Source: Elysia chlorotica
Taxonomy: Eukaryota; Mollusca; Gastropoda; Plakobranchidae
Length of the DNA: 64,000 nucleotides
Direction: 5' to 3'
NCBI GenBank assembly: GCA_003991915.1
Contig: RQTK01000096.1
Span: forward strand, 678,643-742,642
Position 1 is the first letter of the stretch. The number at the start of each line of letters is the position of its first letter. The notes below the pieces were generated by a model. It did no database searches. It was not told the origin of the DNA and worked only from the letters and a program-made list of their open reading frames with translations. Both the position numbers and the translations under genes were made by a program. Positions 29,188-58,629 of the stretch are shown one piece after another.

Positions 29188-32100
29188 ATGGCAGAGAAAA
29201 ATTCAAATGACCCTAATCAACCAAACCTTCCAACAGTAACAAATGGTAAATGTTATGTTTTGAAAAATGTTAACCTTCATCCAAGATATCATGTTTATGT
29301 ACTAGTTTTTTAGGGTCAAGGAAGAATTAGAGAAACAATCATATACATTTCTTGGTTTTGATTGAGGCAAATATCTAATACCATTAATTGTGAGACTTGC
29401 AGAGACAAATTTTTCTGTTTCATTTTATTATGCTCTTTATAAATCTTGTATTATAACTTGTATATGTTTGTGTTATTGTCCTTATTATTTTGTTTATCAT
29501 TATGATTGTTGTCACTATTTTTATCAATTGTTATGTTTCTTATTTCAATCTGATGATGAAGCCAAACTCTTATTTAATCTGTTTAATTATTTTTTCATTT
29601 CAGTAGAGATTTATAGTTCTCTAACAAAAGAAGATATCAGTTCAGCACCTGGCAATGAGGTAATTTTTGAAAAACCTTATCGCTCTTGTGAACAAAATTT
29701 TGAACTCGTTTTGACTGGGATGTCTCATTAACAATTTGGTGTAAGCTAAGAACTTTATTTTTTATATTATCAAGCTTAAATCGGATAAATCACGGACCTA
29801 CAAGAAAATTCAAGTCATTTTAAAGATGTGGCCCTCATGTAGTTCTGTTTTTGTTTTTTTTTCAGAGAAATTTACCGGGAAGGAGACTTGTTTCAGAGTT
29901 AAATACTCTACAAATATAACTTGTGTCGATGATAATTGTGATCTTTTTTCTTATAGATTTGTCTCAATTCAACATACATTGTTAAAAATGACTCATTGTC
30001 AATAGACTTTTAGCTACTGACTTAGTATTGCATTGATGTTTTAATATAGTCACAAATAATTTGTAATTCAATATTTCATATGTGTAATTTTTTCCATCTT
30101 TGTAAAGAATTGGAATATCTCATAATTTTTATTTTTTATAAAAGATAACAATGAGAAGGGGTTGGCTGGCTGACTTTGCACAGAAGCATTTGCCATCCAA
30201 CAGACTGCGGACAAGGGATGATGACATGAGCAATAAGTTCCAGTCAACAGACACATCACGGAGGCGTAAGAAGGACCCATCAAAGAAAAAAATTAAAGTA
30301 TCCAGAAGCATTTATGCTAAGTCCAACTTTGAGAGACGAAAACTTTCTAAAGATCTTTCTACAGCTTCAACTCAAAAGTATGACTGGCCTAAGGATTTTA
30401 GTATTTTGAGAAAGAGTATTTTACTAATGAAAATATTTTTGTGTGTTATGGTGTGAAAGTTGTGATTTGTTATCATAAGGCTGACTCCCTAATTAAAATA
30501 TGATTGGAATTGCAAACATAACTAAATTGATACTTATTATGTAAAGAAGTTCTTGAAGTAAAATGAAATAGATGGATAAATTGGTATTTGGAGCAATTAA
30601 GCCTAGAAAGAGGCAGTGTATGCCAGTACATTATGAAACACTATTTCCTGAAATATGTTCTATGAGTTTTAAGCATTTCTAGAAATAGATTTAAAAGTAC
30701 ACAATGTTTTTTTTTTGTATTAAACAATGTGTCAAGATAATGCTTTGCTCTAGTGTCACAGAGAGGAAAGTGTACTACACCATTTACAACATCCTAAACT
30801 TTTGGCCATATTTTAAATACTGCCTTATATCACCAATAAAATTTGTGGTCATATAAAGAGAACCTTTTTGGTCTCCAGAAAGATCCCACAGTATGATATC
30901 CAGGATCTTACTAGTGCAAATGAAAATAGTACATAAAACCAAACGATGGAGAGCAAAGTAGCTTGATTAGGATTCAAATTCTATACCTTGTGTATTGGAG
31001 ACTGATACTTTAACCCCAGCACCACCAAATCCCCCACCTCATGGCTACAGCATGATAGATTTTTATATGAATGCAGGAGAAAGACTTTGAAAACCATCAT
31101 TTGCCAATAGGGTTAGTGTATCAAGAGATATGTTCAAATGCAGTTCTGAGTTCATAAGCTTAACTATTAAATTTTCCACATAGAGAAATAAACAAGGTTT
31201 TGTGCACATTGAAGCTTTCATTGAGAAGTAAATTTTTTCCAGGAAACTTCTTTACTTTCTTTATTATCTTCAAAATTATTGCTTAAACCTTTATAAAAGA
31301 AAATTATTAAGCATTACATTTATGTGGCTTTATATTCTTTGAGATAATGAATTTTTAATTGACAGTACGGAATTATATGGAGAAAACAGCTTAGCAACAA
31401 TAAAAAAATTATTAAATTTGTTGATTTTATCTTCCTTTAAAAAAAATTTCCTAAAAAAATTAACAATACAATAGTTTTTGACTTAAGATAAGCCTTATGC
31501 ATGTCCTGCACATAGTATTAAATTAAAGTTATTAGGTATGGTTGAAGTTATGCTCTTTACGTCATTCATTTTATACAATATTCTGTTGAATCCACTGAGT
31601 CATTTGTTTTTTATACTCTTTGACACTTATAGATACTCAACATATTTGCCACTGAAAGAGTTATGGACAAGTTACATCAAAGATCTCATGCAGGTTGACT
31701 TGTCCAAGTAGGTATTAAAAAAAAGTCATGATTGACAGTCAATTTGTATTTGAGTCTTTGAGTTTGATTCTTGATTTAAGGGCTATAATTGTAAATTTGT
31801 TATTATAATTCCATAGACAACTTCCTTTATAAAGTTAGATTTTGAATGTCCAATTTTTTTTTTAAGTTGTGTTAAATTATACAACGCACTACATGAATAA
31901 CTTAAAAAGATGACTAGTGGAAACATTTAGAAAAAAAACTATACAAAATGTGCATATCACTTATAAAACTGTATGACATGTCTAAAACCCAACTTGTAAA
32001 CCAGTGTGCTAAAAGTACTAAAATAATTTAAATCATGTCCTGGTCATAATAACGAAGTTTAACAGTCTGCATTCAGGCATTATTTATTCTAATCCTTGCA

Positions 32101-35100
32101 TGGCCATTGCAAAATTTAAACCCAGATACACATTTCAAGTAAGATTTTTAATATAAAATTCACAGAATCATTTGAGTAAATCAACTTTTGGAAGCTTTTT
32201 TTATGAATCTTTTCAGCAAATGTCTTTGTTTACAGCAAATGAGGGTTAATGAATATATTTGTATCTTCAAAACTCCTCAGTATTGCCACAGAGTTTCCTC
32301 TGTAAATTTATCTATTGGACTGAATTAATCACAATAAAGATAAGAAAAATTATAATCCTAGATTGTTTGTTTTAGGTTGACAACTTCAGTCTTTCCTACC
32401 TTGGCTCAAAAGTTGATGAAAGCAGACCTGCACGGGTGTCCTCTCATCGTGCGAAGGTCCAAATGTCCCAGTTACATCGGTGTGGAGGGAATAGTCATTC
32501 AAGAGACTCGTAACATGTTCACCCTCATCTCAGTTGATGATAGAGTTAAACGTAAGTTTTTGGTTATTGTTAGGAACGTAAATTCACCAAGAGTGAGTGA
32601 ACACACTTAGAAGGTACAAACTCTTATTAAGGGCAAGTGAGGTCATCAAGCAAATTATTTTGATCTATAGTGCACTTTCATGCCGAAGTAAGAAAAAGTT
32701 GAATAAGAAATTTTGTATTTTAAGAGAGTGCCAAAGCTGGAGTGGCTTGTCTGTGGGTCTAGATAGAAATGTACACATAGGTGTTTTTAGCACTCCATGC
32801 AATAGCTTGTTTAGCCTGTACAGCAGACCTGCAAACATTATATTTTTGGCATAAGTGAGGCAAGTTACGCCTTATAGGCGGCCCAATTACGCCTTACGGG
32901 CAGTTCTTGCTGTATTGAAAATAGTATGATTTATAGCTTCTAGCCTCTGGTTCAGATGTGGTCCAATAAAATAAACTTCTTACAATATCTGACTATCGAT
33001 ATAACCTACCTCATAAGCTACTTTCGTTTTCACTTTGTCAATACAATGACTATTACCATACTTTTAATTGGTTAATTCAATGTATATTGATAGTCGACCA
33101 ACTTTTTTTCACACTAGTGTCTGGTTATGATTTTTTGTTTGAGTAGTGTTCAATAGCGTAATACACAGTTGATGTCTGCACTGCAAAGCATCAGTTTGCA
33201 CTGATCAATATTGTGACAGTAGGTTGATGAAGTAAGGATTTGGATCACATTGCATATATTTTACTAAGATTTCAGTTAAATGTTATGTGGGCTAGACTTG
33301 GTCAAGGATCTTATAAATGGAAAAGTATATCACCTGTAGTATATCTTTCCACTTTGAAGGTAACCGTGAACGAGTTTAAGCTGCGCTAAAGCATTATAAA
33401 TAATTCATTATATAGTTCTTTTTCTCTGAACAATCAGTCATGGTGCTTTAAGTTCCTGTGGTCTATGACCCAACTCTATGTCACTGGTGCTTGTGGTCAA
33501 TGCTAAGGAATGTGCATATTGCACCCACATGCAAGCAATAGGGTATCTTGAAAAAGTGACAGGCCTCAGATTTTAAAGTGTGGACCTTTTATGCTCGCAA
33601 TAATCTGAGGAACGGATGCAGAAGCCACCAATCTGCATCAAAGGTTGCCTTTCTTGTTTATCTATCTCTTGTTGACACAGTGCAGGTCAGACTTCATACG
33701 CCCCTGTCCGCGTTATTAAACCAAATCTTTTCATGCAACTTATCGAGAAAATTGTGTCATACTTTTCAGTTTTTCTTTTCTCACCATCTTATTATTTCTT
33801 CAATTTTGTATGGGGCTATTATATTGACTTCGTTTATAAACTCTCACGCCATGTAGCACTGACAAATATTCATACTGATAAATCATCGATATCATTATGC
33901 AGTCTCGCTCTAGATTTACATTTTCTTCTCTAGATTAAAGCTAGATCACACTCATTACTTACTGTAGAGTTCAATTTACAAATCAATGTTTTGTCTAAGA
34001 TTTATTATCTATATAGTCAGCTGTGTTTATCTTTCAATGACAGATATTATTATCTGATAACAGGATTTGTAAAAAGAAAGTATCCTTTCTCATACATGTT
34101 ATACCTCTATGGTATTGATATTAATTAAATCTTTCTATGTAAAAAACTATTTCTCAATTTTGCACCCATCAACTTTATTTAATTTGCAATTCCCCTTAGA
34201 GACCTTTAATTTAATTAAAGTTTTAATAAATTCATTATGTTCGCAACTCCTCCAAACCTCTTTGGACTTGGAGACATGATCAACCCTAGTTGTAATGTAA
34301 CCATCAAGATAATACATTTCAATTTTTCTTTTGTTCTTCTATATCTTTGTAAAAACAAGGGGTATTTTATCAAAGAAACACCGTATTAATTTTATCTTTA
34401 AGTTTTGAGGTGGTAAAGGAGTCTCACACCACGTGTGCATGTTTCCAGCATTTTATTCCTACGACATTCAGAAAATTTCTCTCAGTGGCAGTTGATATTA
34501 CTCTGAGACATAATTTAGGTTGTCAGGTCTTCTGTACAAAATTAATTTATTTTTGCAAGGCTATTTATGAATAAGTCTAATACAGGCCCAACCACCTGCC
34601 TTATTTTCAGTCAATAGTGAAATTGTCATATTGGGTTGGAAACATATCGAAATAAAAGAAATGAAGCAGTTAATGTTCAAATTAAACAGAATATGCAATA
34701 AGCAAAGAAAAGAGATTTATCCTGGGTTTTTTATGTACGTCCAATTAAGGGAAATGTTAAATTTCCAATTAAGTGGAGTGCTGTAGTACAAAAGGGAACA
34801 ATTTTGTTGTTGCTTGTTGAACATCTTTGATCATCCTACTTAATTGAATAACTTTTTTTCAAAATCTATTTCCCTTTTGTCTGTGTAGAATTTTCAAAGA
34901 ATTTTCAAATAATAGTATGAAAAAATGTACATGGGGTAACTGATGAAAACAATTCTGTATCTTCTTTCCACCAGGAATTCCAAAGGCCAACAGTGTGTTC
35001 TCGACAGTTATTCATGATGCAGTTTTTACTATACATGGCAACCAGTTTTTGGTTCGACCTGGAGAAAGAGCTGCAAAAAAATTCAAAGGAAAATCCAGTA

Positions 35101-35111
35101 TTGATTTATGA
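29188..35111 (+). CDS. POP4: Ribonuclease P/MRP protein subunit p29 (POP4/RPP29), complete, 6 exons
   Basis: Protein subunit of nuclear RNase P (tRNA 5' leader removal) and RNase MRP (rRNA processing). Exons: 29188-29245, 29604-29659, 30145-30377, 31633-31707, 32376-32551, 34975-35111. All phases agree and give 244 codons plus TGA; human POP4 is 220. The N-terminus (IYSSLTKEDIS in exon 2) lines up with the start of vertebrate POP4. Exon 3 is a basic Lys/Arg-rich region. Exon 4 has YLPLKELWTSYIKDL. Exons 5-6 form the Sm-like UPF0086 beta-barrel, with LMKADLHG, SKCPSYIGVEGIVIQET, and the ending ERAAKKFKGKSSIDL. The start ATG is the only one upstream that joins exon 2 in phase 1. The donor of exon 1 could be 10 bases earlier, but that breaks the frame. 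Intron 5 is the longest (2.4 kb). An ATT microsatellite lies about 55 bp upstream of the start. Confidence 0.95.
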
Positions 35112-35312
35112 TACATTAAACTTTAAAAAATCTCATTTTTCATGTCACCGAGTGGCTGTCTTTTTTCCTTAAATTGTACATTTTCTTACAATGTGTCAAG
35201 TTTTTCTTCTGCAATGCATTGATTCAAAACTTACCAAACTTTACTGAAATATTGATAAAAAAACCCACCAAAAAACAGTTTCGGAATCCAAAGGTGTCGT
35301 TGATAAAAAAAA

Positions 35313-36180
35313 ATGACCTTTAAACAACAAATGCTTTACTTTCAGAATAAATGTACAAAATTCCTTGATGTATTAAATATTAAGCGTTGTGGAACACGTT
35401 TAGGATACAAAAACTGCTTAAGTTATACCATTTTACGATCATATCAATGCTGGACTATGACAATGTTGTGTATCAATCTACTAAGAAGTCTTTTGAAAAC
35501 TATAGGATAAGGTCCATTCACTCAAGTGAGGAAAGACAGATAATTATGTTGTTTACGCAGGTCACTCAAACTCAAAGCAGCTAGAGAAAGGTCTGCTTTT
35601 TATTTCTCCTTGATTTATCAAATCAACTGAAAGTCCAGATGACTTAGAAATGATTTTTCAATGTATAATGCTGGATGATACATGTGCCATTACTATAGGC
35701 CTGGAAAAAATTAGGACATTGACATAAAACCATAACAGATTTGCACTTCATCAACAAATATTACCAACCGTTACAGCTATACGAAATAGGGGTCTAAAAG
35801 TAAAATATAAAATTGAGGCGCATCTTGAGTTTATCATTAAAAACCCTCTACTAATAAAGTACACATAGTTCGTTTGGATCCTGTACCACAGTCCATTTAA
35901 AAATGTGAAGATAGCTGGTCAGAACTAAGACCAAAAAGTGGCAATTACATAGGAACGATCTACCAGAATCAATGGGGCTCTTAAACAATAAACTTTATGA
36001 AGTTCTCATAGACAGCAAACACAGTCTACAAGAATGGTAAATAGAAAAAGTAGATACTGTGCCAGAATGAAGAGTGGACATTCTGTTCTCGGATTACTCA
36101 GAGCAATTTTAAATATGTCTGTACCAAATTGAACACAATTAAACATATATTTATTGACTATCAAAATATAAGAAAAATTC
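35313..36180 (+). pseudogene. Degraded LINE reverse-transcriptase fragment
   Basis: Two overlapping frames carry wording typical of the region after the catalytic site in Jockey/CR1-like reverse transcriptases. One has FQNKCTKFLDVLNI and GTRLGYKN; the other has ISMLDYDNVVYQSTKKSF. Frame changes and stops show that it is dead. It starts about 200 bp after the POP4 stop codon and runs toward the mariner corpse, so the stretch after POP4 is a transposon graveyard. The right-hand limit is approximate. Confidence 0.6.
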
Positions 36181-36389
36181 AACGAGAAATTATAACAAAC
36201 GCGTTGATATTAAGGTTGTTAAGAGAGCTAGGCCTATACAGACAATAATAAATGTGTTATGTATTAATAGAAAAATATACGGACCCTGAAGAGTTTGGCA
36301 TTTAACCAACTGTGTGTGTGTGTATTATGTATATACTCGCGACCATTTTGCACTACACAAGCACATTTTTTCGGGGGAACAAAACAGTG

Positions 36390-37345
36390 CTGTTTGATAA
36401 CTTCCGAAGGGCTGTTTGTGCTTCTGCAAAACCCAATATCCTGTGGATCAGGATGTCCAGTGACATCAACCTCAATGCAGATTGTAAAAGGAATATATCA
36501 AACTATTGACAAAGATCGACTTCGTGCTATCCGCGATATTGTCAAAGCAACAAACCTTTTTTTTTTTTTTTTTTTTTTTGGGGGGGGGGGGGATCATGCC
36601 AAAGAGTTTAAACAAGGAGTGGGTATGCGAAGCTGCACAGACAAGTTTGTTGCCACGACTCCACTCAACATAGAACAAAAGAAGCATGGAATCGATGCAT
36701 GCAAGAGCCTAAAACGTTTTCCTTATACGAGACAAACCCATTTCGTCAAAGATTATAGCTGGATGTGTAACTTGGATCTTTTTTTTTTTTACATGAGTCG
36801 CCACGTCCAAGGAAATCTCTTTTATTAAGCTTAAATAAATAGTAAAAAAAAGAGCATGCTGATAGTGTTTTAAGATAGCCACGGAATTGTTCATCGTGAG
36901 TTTGAACCAGAAAGCCAAACAGTCAAACAACAGTACTACATTGGTGTTATGGGTTTAGAGATGTCCGTCGGAAACGCCAACAGTTCATGCCAACTTGTGA
37001 ATATCGGGAGATTGGCATTTACTCCATGACAGTGTATCGTCGCGTGTTTCAAGCTTTAGTAAAACATTTCATTTCTGCGTCTATGTACTAACATGGGTAT
37101 TTTGCTTCATCCACCATACTCACCAAACCGTTCACCTTGCGATTATTTTATTGAACATTGAAATAATTATGTCCCGAATGAAATACAATTTAATGACATT
37201 GTAGGGGTAAAAAAAAGCATCAATAGTCCTTGAGGATTTCCCGATAACCTGTTCCAGGAAAGCATCTTTGGCTTGGAGTATCGAAGGGATCGTCGTATTG
37301 GTGCAGGAGGGGAATACTTTGAAATATTTCACGAGGAATAATATC
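36390..37345 (+). pseudogene. mariner-family transposase corpse
   Basis: Pieces of a mariner transposase appear in order but in different frames. There is a helix-turn-helix linker part (36450-36550, GCPVTSTSMQIVKGIY and RAIRDIVKATN), then a region with LNIEQKKHGIDACKSL and FVKDYSWM near 36670-36770. Next are GIVHREFEPESQTVKQQYY (36880-36950) and LLHPPYSP followed by CDYF (37100-37150). The end, near 37270-37330, has a G-x-YFE motif. Frameshifts, a T/G homopolymer (36558-36592) and internal losses make it inactive. Terminal inverted repeats were not located. Confidence 0.8.
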
Positions 37346-37698
37346 TAAAGCATAGAATTTCATCAAACCAACTTAACCAAAGGCATATATGTACAAGCCT
37401 TTCAATCAGTCCTCGTAAACCTCAGATTCTATGTATCATTTACATCTATCTGGTCTAAAACTTGATTATGGATGCAAGTATTTATACAGCGTCTTTGTCG
37501 CTTTCCATCGTGCTACACATTGGATTAACTATGTTTCAACCTCTTTCACAATCCTGAGCTTTGTCGCCCCACGAGATATCTTAGATTTCCGACGGGCTCT
37601 TATCAAATTTTACAATTTTTTTTTAAAATAAGCTTGGCGAAGACTAGTTTGTATGTCGCCGTACCCCCCACCCCCACCTCCCGAAGCGTGATATATAA

Positions 37699-37744
<46 letters not shown>
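37699..37744. repeat. AG tract
   Basis: About 23 AG units in the stretch between POP4 and AOAH. Confidence 0.95.
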
Positions 37745-37746
<2 letters not shown>

Positions 37747-39375
37747 GTAGACTAGATTAGACGTGAGAAGTTGATATGCAAATTAATGTGCATCCCGATA
37801 GTTTCATGGTCTCTAGGCTGATAGGTCATCCCAGTTATGTACGCTTAGTCTCTAGGTCATCAGGGTCAGAGTGGTATGGTAAGGTGACCATGGGAGGTAT
37901 GGACACCAAGACCTGTAGCCTACTTATGTAGTACAACCTTGTAATAGAACAGGTAGACACAATAATGATATGCTAAGCCACTGGTCCCTTGACATCTAGA
38001 TGTACTTCTCAGACGGAGGTCAAACATTTGTAGGTATTCAAGTGCTAAGTTTATCCATCCTTGTACTTGTGTCTTTTAATGTAATGGTATACTGGTCTCA
38101 AACAAATGTTGCAACAACAAAAGTAATAATGATATTGTTTCGTGGGCCCTGGTCTTTTAAGCCAATTAATTAACGGAGTTCCGAAATCTTGACATAACTT
38201 ATACATTTCTATGAATCTTTAAACACACACAGAAATATATAAAGAGAGGGGTGGGGGAGAAAGAAAAAAAGATAGAAAGAGTGGTCGAGGAAGAAATTAA
38301 ACGACACACAGAGACAGAGAGTTGTCTTATTATCGCTTTTCTTAGATAAGATGATTTAATTGCACCTCAAAGACTCCTACCACATTATACCAACTGTGCA
38401 AACTTACCTGCTTCGAGAAGTGTAGCTGTCATATTAAGCATATTTTTCTTTCTGCCTATCTTTCTGATTAGCGAAATAATGAAGAAAAAAAACATATATA
38501 TATATATATATACTCCATGTGTAAGAAACACAGAAATGGAACTTAAGAATACAAATAGCTGTTCGATATAAATAGTGTTGTTGTTTGTTTGTTGTTTTTT
38601 TACTGATTAGCCGTGGGTATTTTGGAGAGGGGGAGGCTTGTGAACGACTATAGCGCCGTCAGGAGGTAAATAATGCAGATTTATACACACGCTATTCAGA
38701 CTGCCACCCATTACGTTACTGTTCGCGTGATCGAGCTATAACGACCAACGGCGATCTTATTCACAGGTTTACATTGCTGTTTGACAATAACCACAGATCT
38801 CCCCGCCGCAATACATACTGTCCATGTATCCATTTTGTAATTATTGGTGATCGGTATATTATTGAGCATAGCTTGAACGACGTTGCATAGATTCGTAAGG
38901 AAAAATTGACCGCCACAGTAATACAGTACATGAAGTCTTGACTTTCACGGCTTTGGAGGTAAAACATACGTCGAGTGTTATTTAGTCTTACAAACTTTCT
39001 TCATTGGATTCACTCGAGATTTGCTTTTATCACGAAGAGCTAAATTCCATCACTGTTTTAGTCGACATAATTATTTCCAGTTTCCAAGGTTCGTCATAAA
39101 GCAATGCGTATCGATAAGGTAATGATGTAATGTAATTAAAGAATATTAAGTAGAGCCATTAAATTAATTTTGCAAATAGTCAAAATATTTTGGAAATATC
39201 TAAAAATTAGGGGGCGGGTGGTTAGGGTGGGAGTAAGGGGAGGGGGGGACTTTTTTTTCTCCTAATCAGCCACAAACATTGTCCATATAATTTATTTGAT
39301 CACTTCAAACATTTCCTGTTTTTATTGAAATTATTAGATGTCACAATATTGTGTTTTGTTTTGGTTTTTTGTTTC

Positions 39376-40098
39376 TTCTTCTTCTTTCTTCTTCTTCTTC
39401 TTCTTCTTCTTCTTCTTCTTCTTCTTCTTCTTCTTCTTCTTCTTCTTCTTCTTCTTCTTCTTCTTCTTCNNNNNNNNNNNNNNNNNNNNNNNNNNNNNNN
39501 NNNNNNNNNNNNNNNNNNNNNNNNNNNNNNNNNNNNNNNNNNNNNNNNNNNNNNNNNNNNNNNNNNNNNNNNNNNNNNNNNNNNNNNNNNNNNNNNNNNN
39601 NNNNNNNNNNNNNNNNNNNNNNNNNNNNNNNNNNNNNNNNNNNNNNNNNNNNNNNNNNNNNNNNNNNNNNNNNNNNNNNNNNNNNNNNNNNNNNNNNNNN
39701 NNNNNNNNNNNNNNNNNNNNNNNNNNNNNNNNNNNNNNNNNNNNNNNNNNNNNNNNNNNNNNNNNNNNNNNNNNNNNNNNNNNNNNNNNNNNNNNNNNNN
39801 NNNNNNNNNNNNNNNNNNNNNNNNNNNNNNNNNNNNNNNNNNNNNNNNNNNNNNNNNNNNNNNNNNNNNNNNNNNNNNNNNNNNNNNNNNNNNNNNNNNN
39901 NNNNNNNNNNNNNNNNNNNNNNNNNNNNNNNNNNNNNNNNNNNNNNNNNNNNNNNNNNNNNNNNNNNNNNNNNNNNNNNNNNNNNNNNNNNNNNNNNNNN
40001 NNNNNNNNNNNNNNNNNNNNNNNNNNNNNNNNNNNNTATTATTATTATTATTATTATTTTCAATATTACTGCTACTGCTGCTGCTGCTGCTGCTGCTA

Positions 40099-40159
<61 letters not shown>

Positions 40160-40166
40160 CACTACG

Positions 40167-40221
<55 letters not shown>

Positions 40222-40222
40222 G
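39376..40222. repeat. CTT tract, assembly gap, then ATT/CTG/ACT tract
   Basis: CTT units run into 567 N (39470-40036). After the gap come ATT, CTG and ACT units to 40222. The repeat differs on the two sides, so the real sequence inside the gap is unknown. Very long open frames called across the N run are not genes. Confidence 0.97.
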
Positions 40223-41128
40223 TTGAGAACCCACGACATTTGTGGGATCGTGGCATAGGCAAAGCTGAAGAAACACAGATAAATGTTTGTCTATACATAA
40301 TCTATAGCTTTAGGAGTTGAACGTGTTTTGACAAAGAATTACATCAACTACTTGTGAAAAACGGTAGAAGGACATCTTTGTAAACCTTTGTTTTGTTTTC
40401 TTGTTTTCGCGTGTGATTGATATTTGTAATTTTTTGTTTGAACATTTTTTTTTAAAGTTGACCCACATGCTGTTATCCACTGACTTTACAATTAAGGATA
40501 TAGAAAAAAAATGAAAGGTGGTTTATTAACCGCAGATTATAAAATTAGGAGCATATAAAAAAAATAGATATAAAAGTCATATTTAAAATTTATGCACGTT
40601 CAAGTTAAAACTAAGAGTGCTATACCCAATTTTCGGCCCAATATTCTCAAAGAATATGCCCACGTCAATCTATGACAACGAATGCATCGCACATTATTCT
40701 GAAATTTTCTTCACCCTCCTCCTCCGCTAAAAAGCCTTTACCATAATAATCAGGCTTGGCCTTAGCTACAATAAAAATCATAGGAAGACTGAACACAAAT
40801 ACACAGTCAAGCTAAACAGTTTTAAAACAAAAAAAAGGAAACCGCTACCAATATTTTCTTCAAGGATTGCGATCGCCGATGTCTGGAATAGAGATTGTAG
40901 ACAAAGAAGAAGAATAATTATGTGTTAATGTGTCGTTTAACTTAATAAAACTGATTTTAATCAATAATTATTTCTAACTTTTCAGGTGTGAATCTGGGAA
41001 ATTAACAAGTGAGCTTTATACCAAAGAGGTCTCATAGGCCACATTTCGGAGGGTTACGCAATAACGTATGGTTGCATCTTACCATTAGCCATAGCTAACT
41101 ATTCTTTGGATGATAATAAGATACAATA

Positions 41129-56423
<15,295 letters not shown>

Positions 56424-58629
56424 TCTGTCTAGAAGTACATGTACCATTGCTACACCTTAGTGATCCAAACCCTTTCAGAACCATCATTACGTTCCTCATA
56501 TACAAGTACTATTTAAGTTGCCACATTATTTGATCCAAACGTCTTATTATTGAGCCGTCTATTTCGCTCAAAAAAATCTGTAAGTGTACAGAAAGACATT
56601 TTATGTAACACATTTGCCCATTGTGTGTAAAAACACTAAATGTATATGGAAGCAGCTGTGAAGAAAAGGTATTCTTTGTGTGAGTCTTACTGTGTTTCAT
56701 AGCACATTAGAATTATTTTGAGTAAACAATTACCTTATTTTTCTCTCTCTGTAAAAACAAAAAAGAAACAATTAACAGTTAGGTACACTTCCACGTGTCC
56801 ATTATTTATTGTCATTTTTTTTTCTTCAGAAAACTATTTTCAATCTTTCTTCTAAACACAGTTTCAGCAATAACTGAAGTGTTTTTTAATGGACCCAGTT
56901 CTTATCTGCATGCAATACTTATCATGTCATGACATGTACATGTACTTCCTATGAAGAATTGACTTCGATAACATTAAGCTCTGGAGATATTATAAGAAAG
57001 ATGAGGTAAGATAAATGTTGTTTTTTAAAGTAAATATTGTTGCATATTGTGACACCCAACTCTCACATCACGAGTGAAAAATACTGCGCGTATAATTTCT
57101 TTTTTAGTCCACTGAGAGGAAAAATTTCTGTACTATTACATTTTTTTGTTCAAGTTGATTATTTCCACATTATTTGAAACCATTTTCCATATTTATAAAT
57201 GAATGAACATATAAAATATTAAAAAGAAGACCTTTAAAAAATTGTGAGACTTTTCACTCAACTAAAATAAAGAACTAACCTTTTTGCTCTTTGATTCCTA
57301 GTTAATTGCAATTCAATACTGGTAAATAACTAATGTATTCTTCTTAACCTAAGTATGGTAGAGTTTTAAAGTACTTTTAAATCTTTAGGTTAAATGAATC
57401 GTATCATGTTGTAAATTGAGTTTCTCAGATTTTTAGATTTTTCTTTAGCTATTCTAAAACATTTCCAATACAAAAAATTATCTGGTTAAATTAATGTTAT
57501 AAACCCAAACCTGACACAAAAGGATTAAATTTGAACAGGTTTAATTGCTTACAATTAACTACAAATCATAAATCAAATCCCTTTGTTTAAAAAAAAAGTT
57601 CCAAATTTATTTGTAGAATCTTCAAAATTGACACAAACATTAATGACAATTACTGTGGAGAGGAATTTCTAAACAAAAACAAGTTCGTTCAAATACATTA
57701 TTTTATAAATGTATACATAATTATAAATAACAATTTAAACCAAAAAAATCAACAGTCAGCTCTTACAATACCGTGTAAACAGTAATTAAGATTACATCAT
57801 TTACATCATACTATTCCTAGTTAAAGGTGTAAAAAAGATAGTATAAAGGCTAAGGTGAAGAAAAGTCATGATCAATTTAATTATCGAAACAATGGCTAAT
57901 AAGTAAGGAAGGATATTACGTCAATCCGTGCACTTATGATTGCCTTTAATACTATTAAACGGCACATCAGCTTGAAAAGATTTAATTGAGTTTTTAAAAT
58001 GTGCAAGTGATTTTCTATTCAACATATAACAAAATAAATAATACACTTTGTCATTCAATAAAAAGACCTTTAAAAAATTAGCAGTATTAGTACTACTGGG
58101 CATATCTATAAAAGGCCACAAATAAATCAAGAGCAAAAACTTAGGAACGCATCAAAATTTCCAACACAAATTTTCTTTCCTTTGCAGGAACAAAGACCTT
58201 TTTTTTCCACGTCTTTTGGCAATTGAGAATCAGGTAGAGTGTGAGCATATAGAACTAGGAGAAAGTATGTAAGAAAACTAAGTAACAAGCAAGTTTACGT
58301 CATATGTTTCTTCGTCCGGCAGATAACAACTCTCAGTTAACCATTAAAAAAATAAAGGTTCTATTTCCCTTAATTGATTAAGATGAAAATATATTTGATA
58401 TATATATACATCTTTTACAAGCTAAGTTATAAAACAAAAAAAGTAATGACCATTAAGTGATAGGACAAGTTCAGACATAAAAACAAAAAGAAGCAGTATT
58501 AAAAAAAAAATAAAACAATTCGAATTACAGTTATAAAAAGCTACCATAAACGAAACACAACGACCTGTTAACATAGAAAGTAAGTCAATTATTTAAAACC
58601 ACAGCTATAAAATTGAGAGGACTACAGAT
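56424..58629. other. Convergent 3' region of AOAH and PARP2
   Basis: AT-rich and without coding signal. AOAH reads in from the left and PARP2 from the right. A plus-strand AATAAA occurs near 57266, some 840 bases after the AOAH stop, and could serve its 3' end; this is weak. Confidence 0.6.

Larger units (their letters stand above)
35112..41128. other. Stretch between POP4 and AOAH
   Basis: Holds the LINE fragment, the mariner corpse, an AG tract and the gapped CTT region. No other gene was supported at 37350-39370. The AOAH promoter and any untranslated first exon should lie at its right end. Confidence 0.7.

Noticed and set aside
29390..29731. 113-residue open frame upstream in POP4
   Set aside because: It reads through intron DNA; only 29604-29659, in its splice-defined frame, fits POP4.
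36295..36828. 177-residue open frame as a functional gene
   Set aside because: It is part of the mariner corpse, running through a T/G homopolymer; later domains are in other frames.
39300..40320. Frames of about 290-330 residues across the N run
   Set aside because: They exist only because N codons were read as open; flanks are microsatellite.
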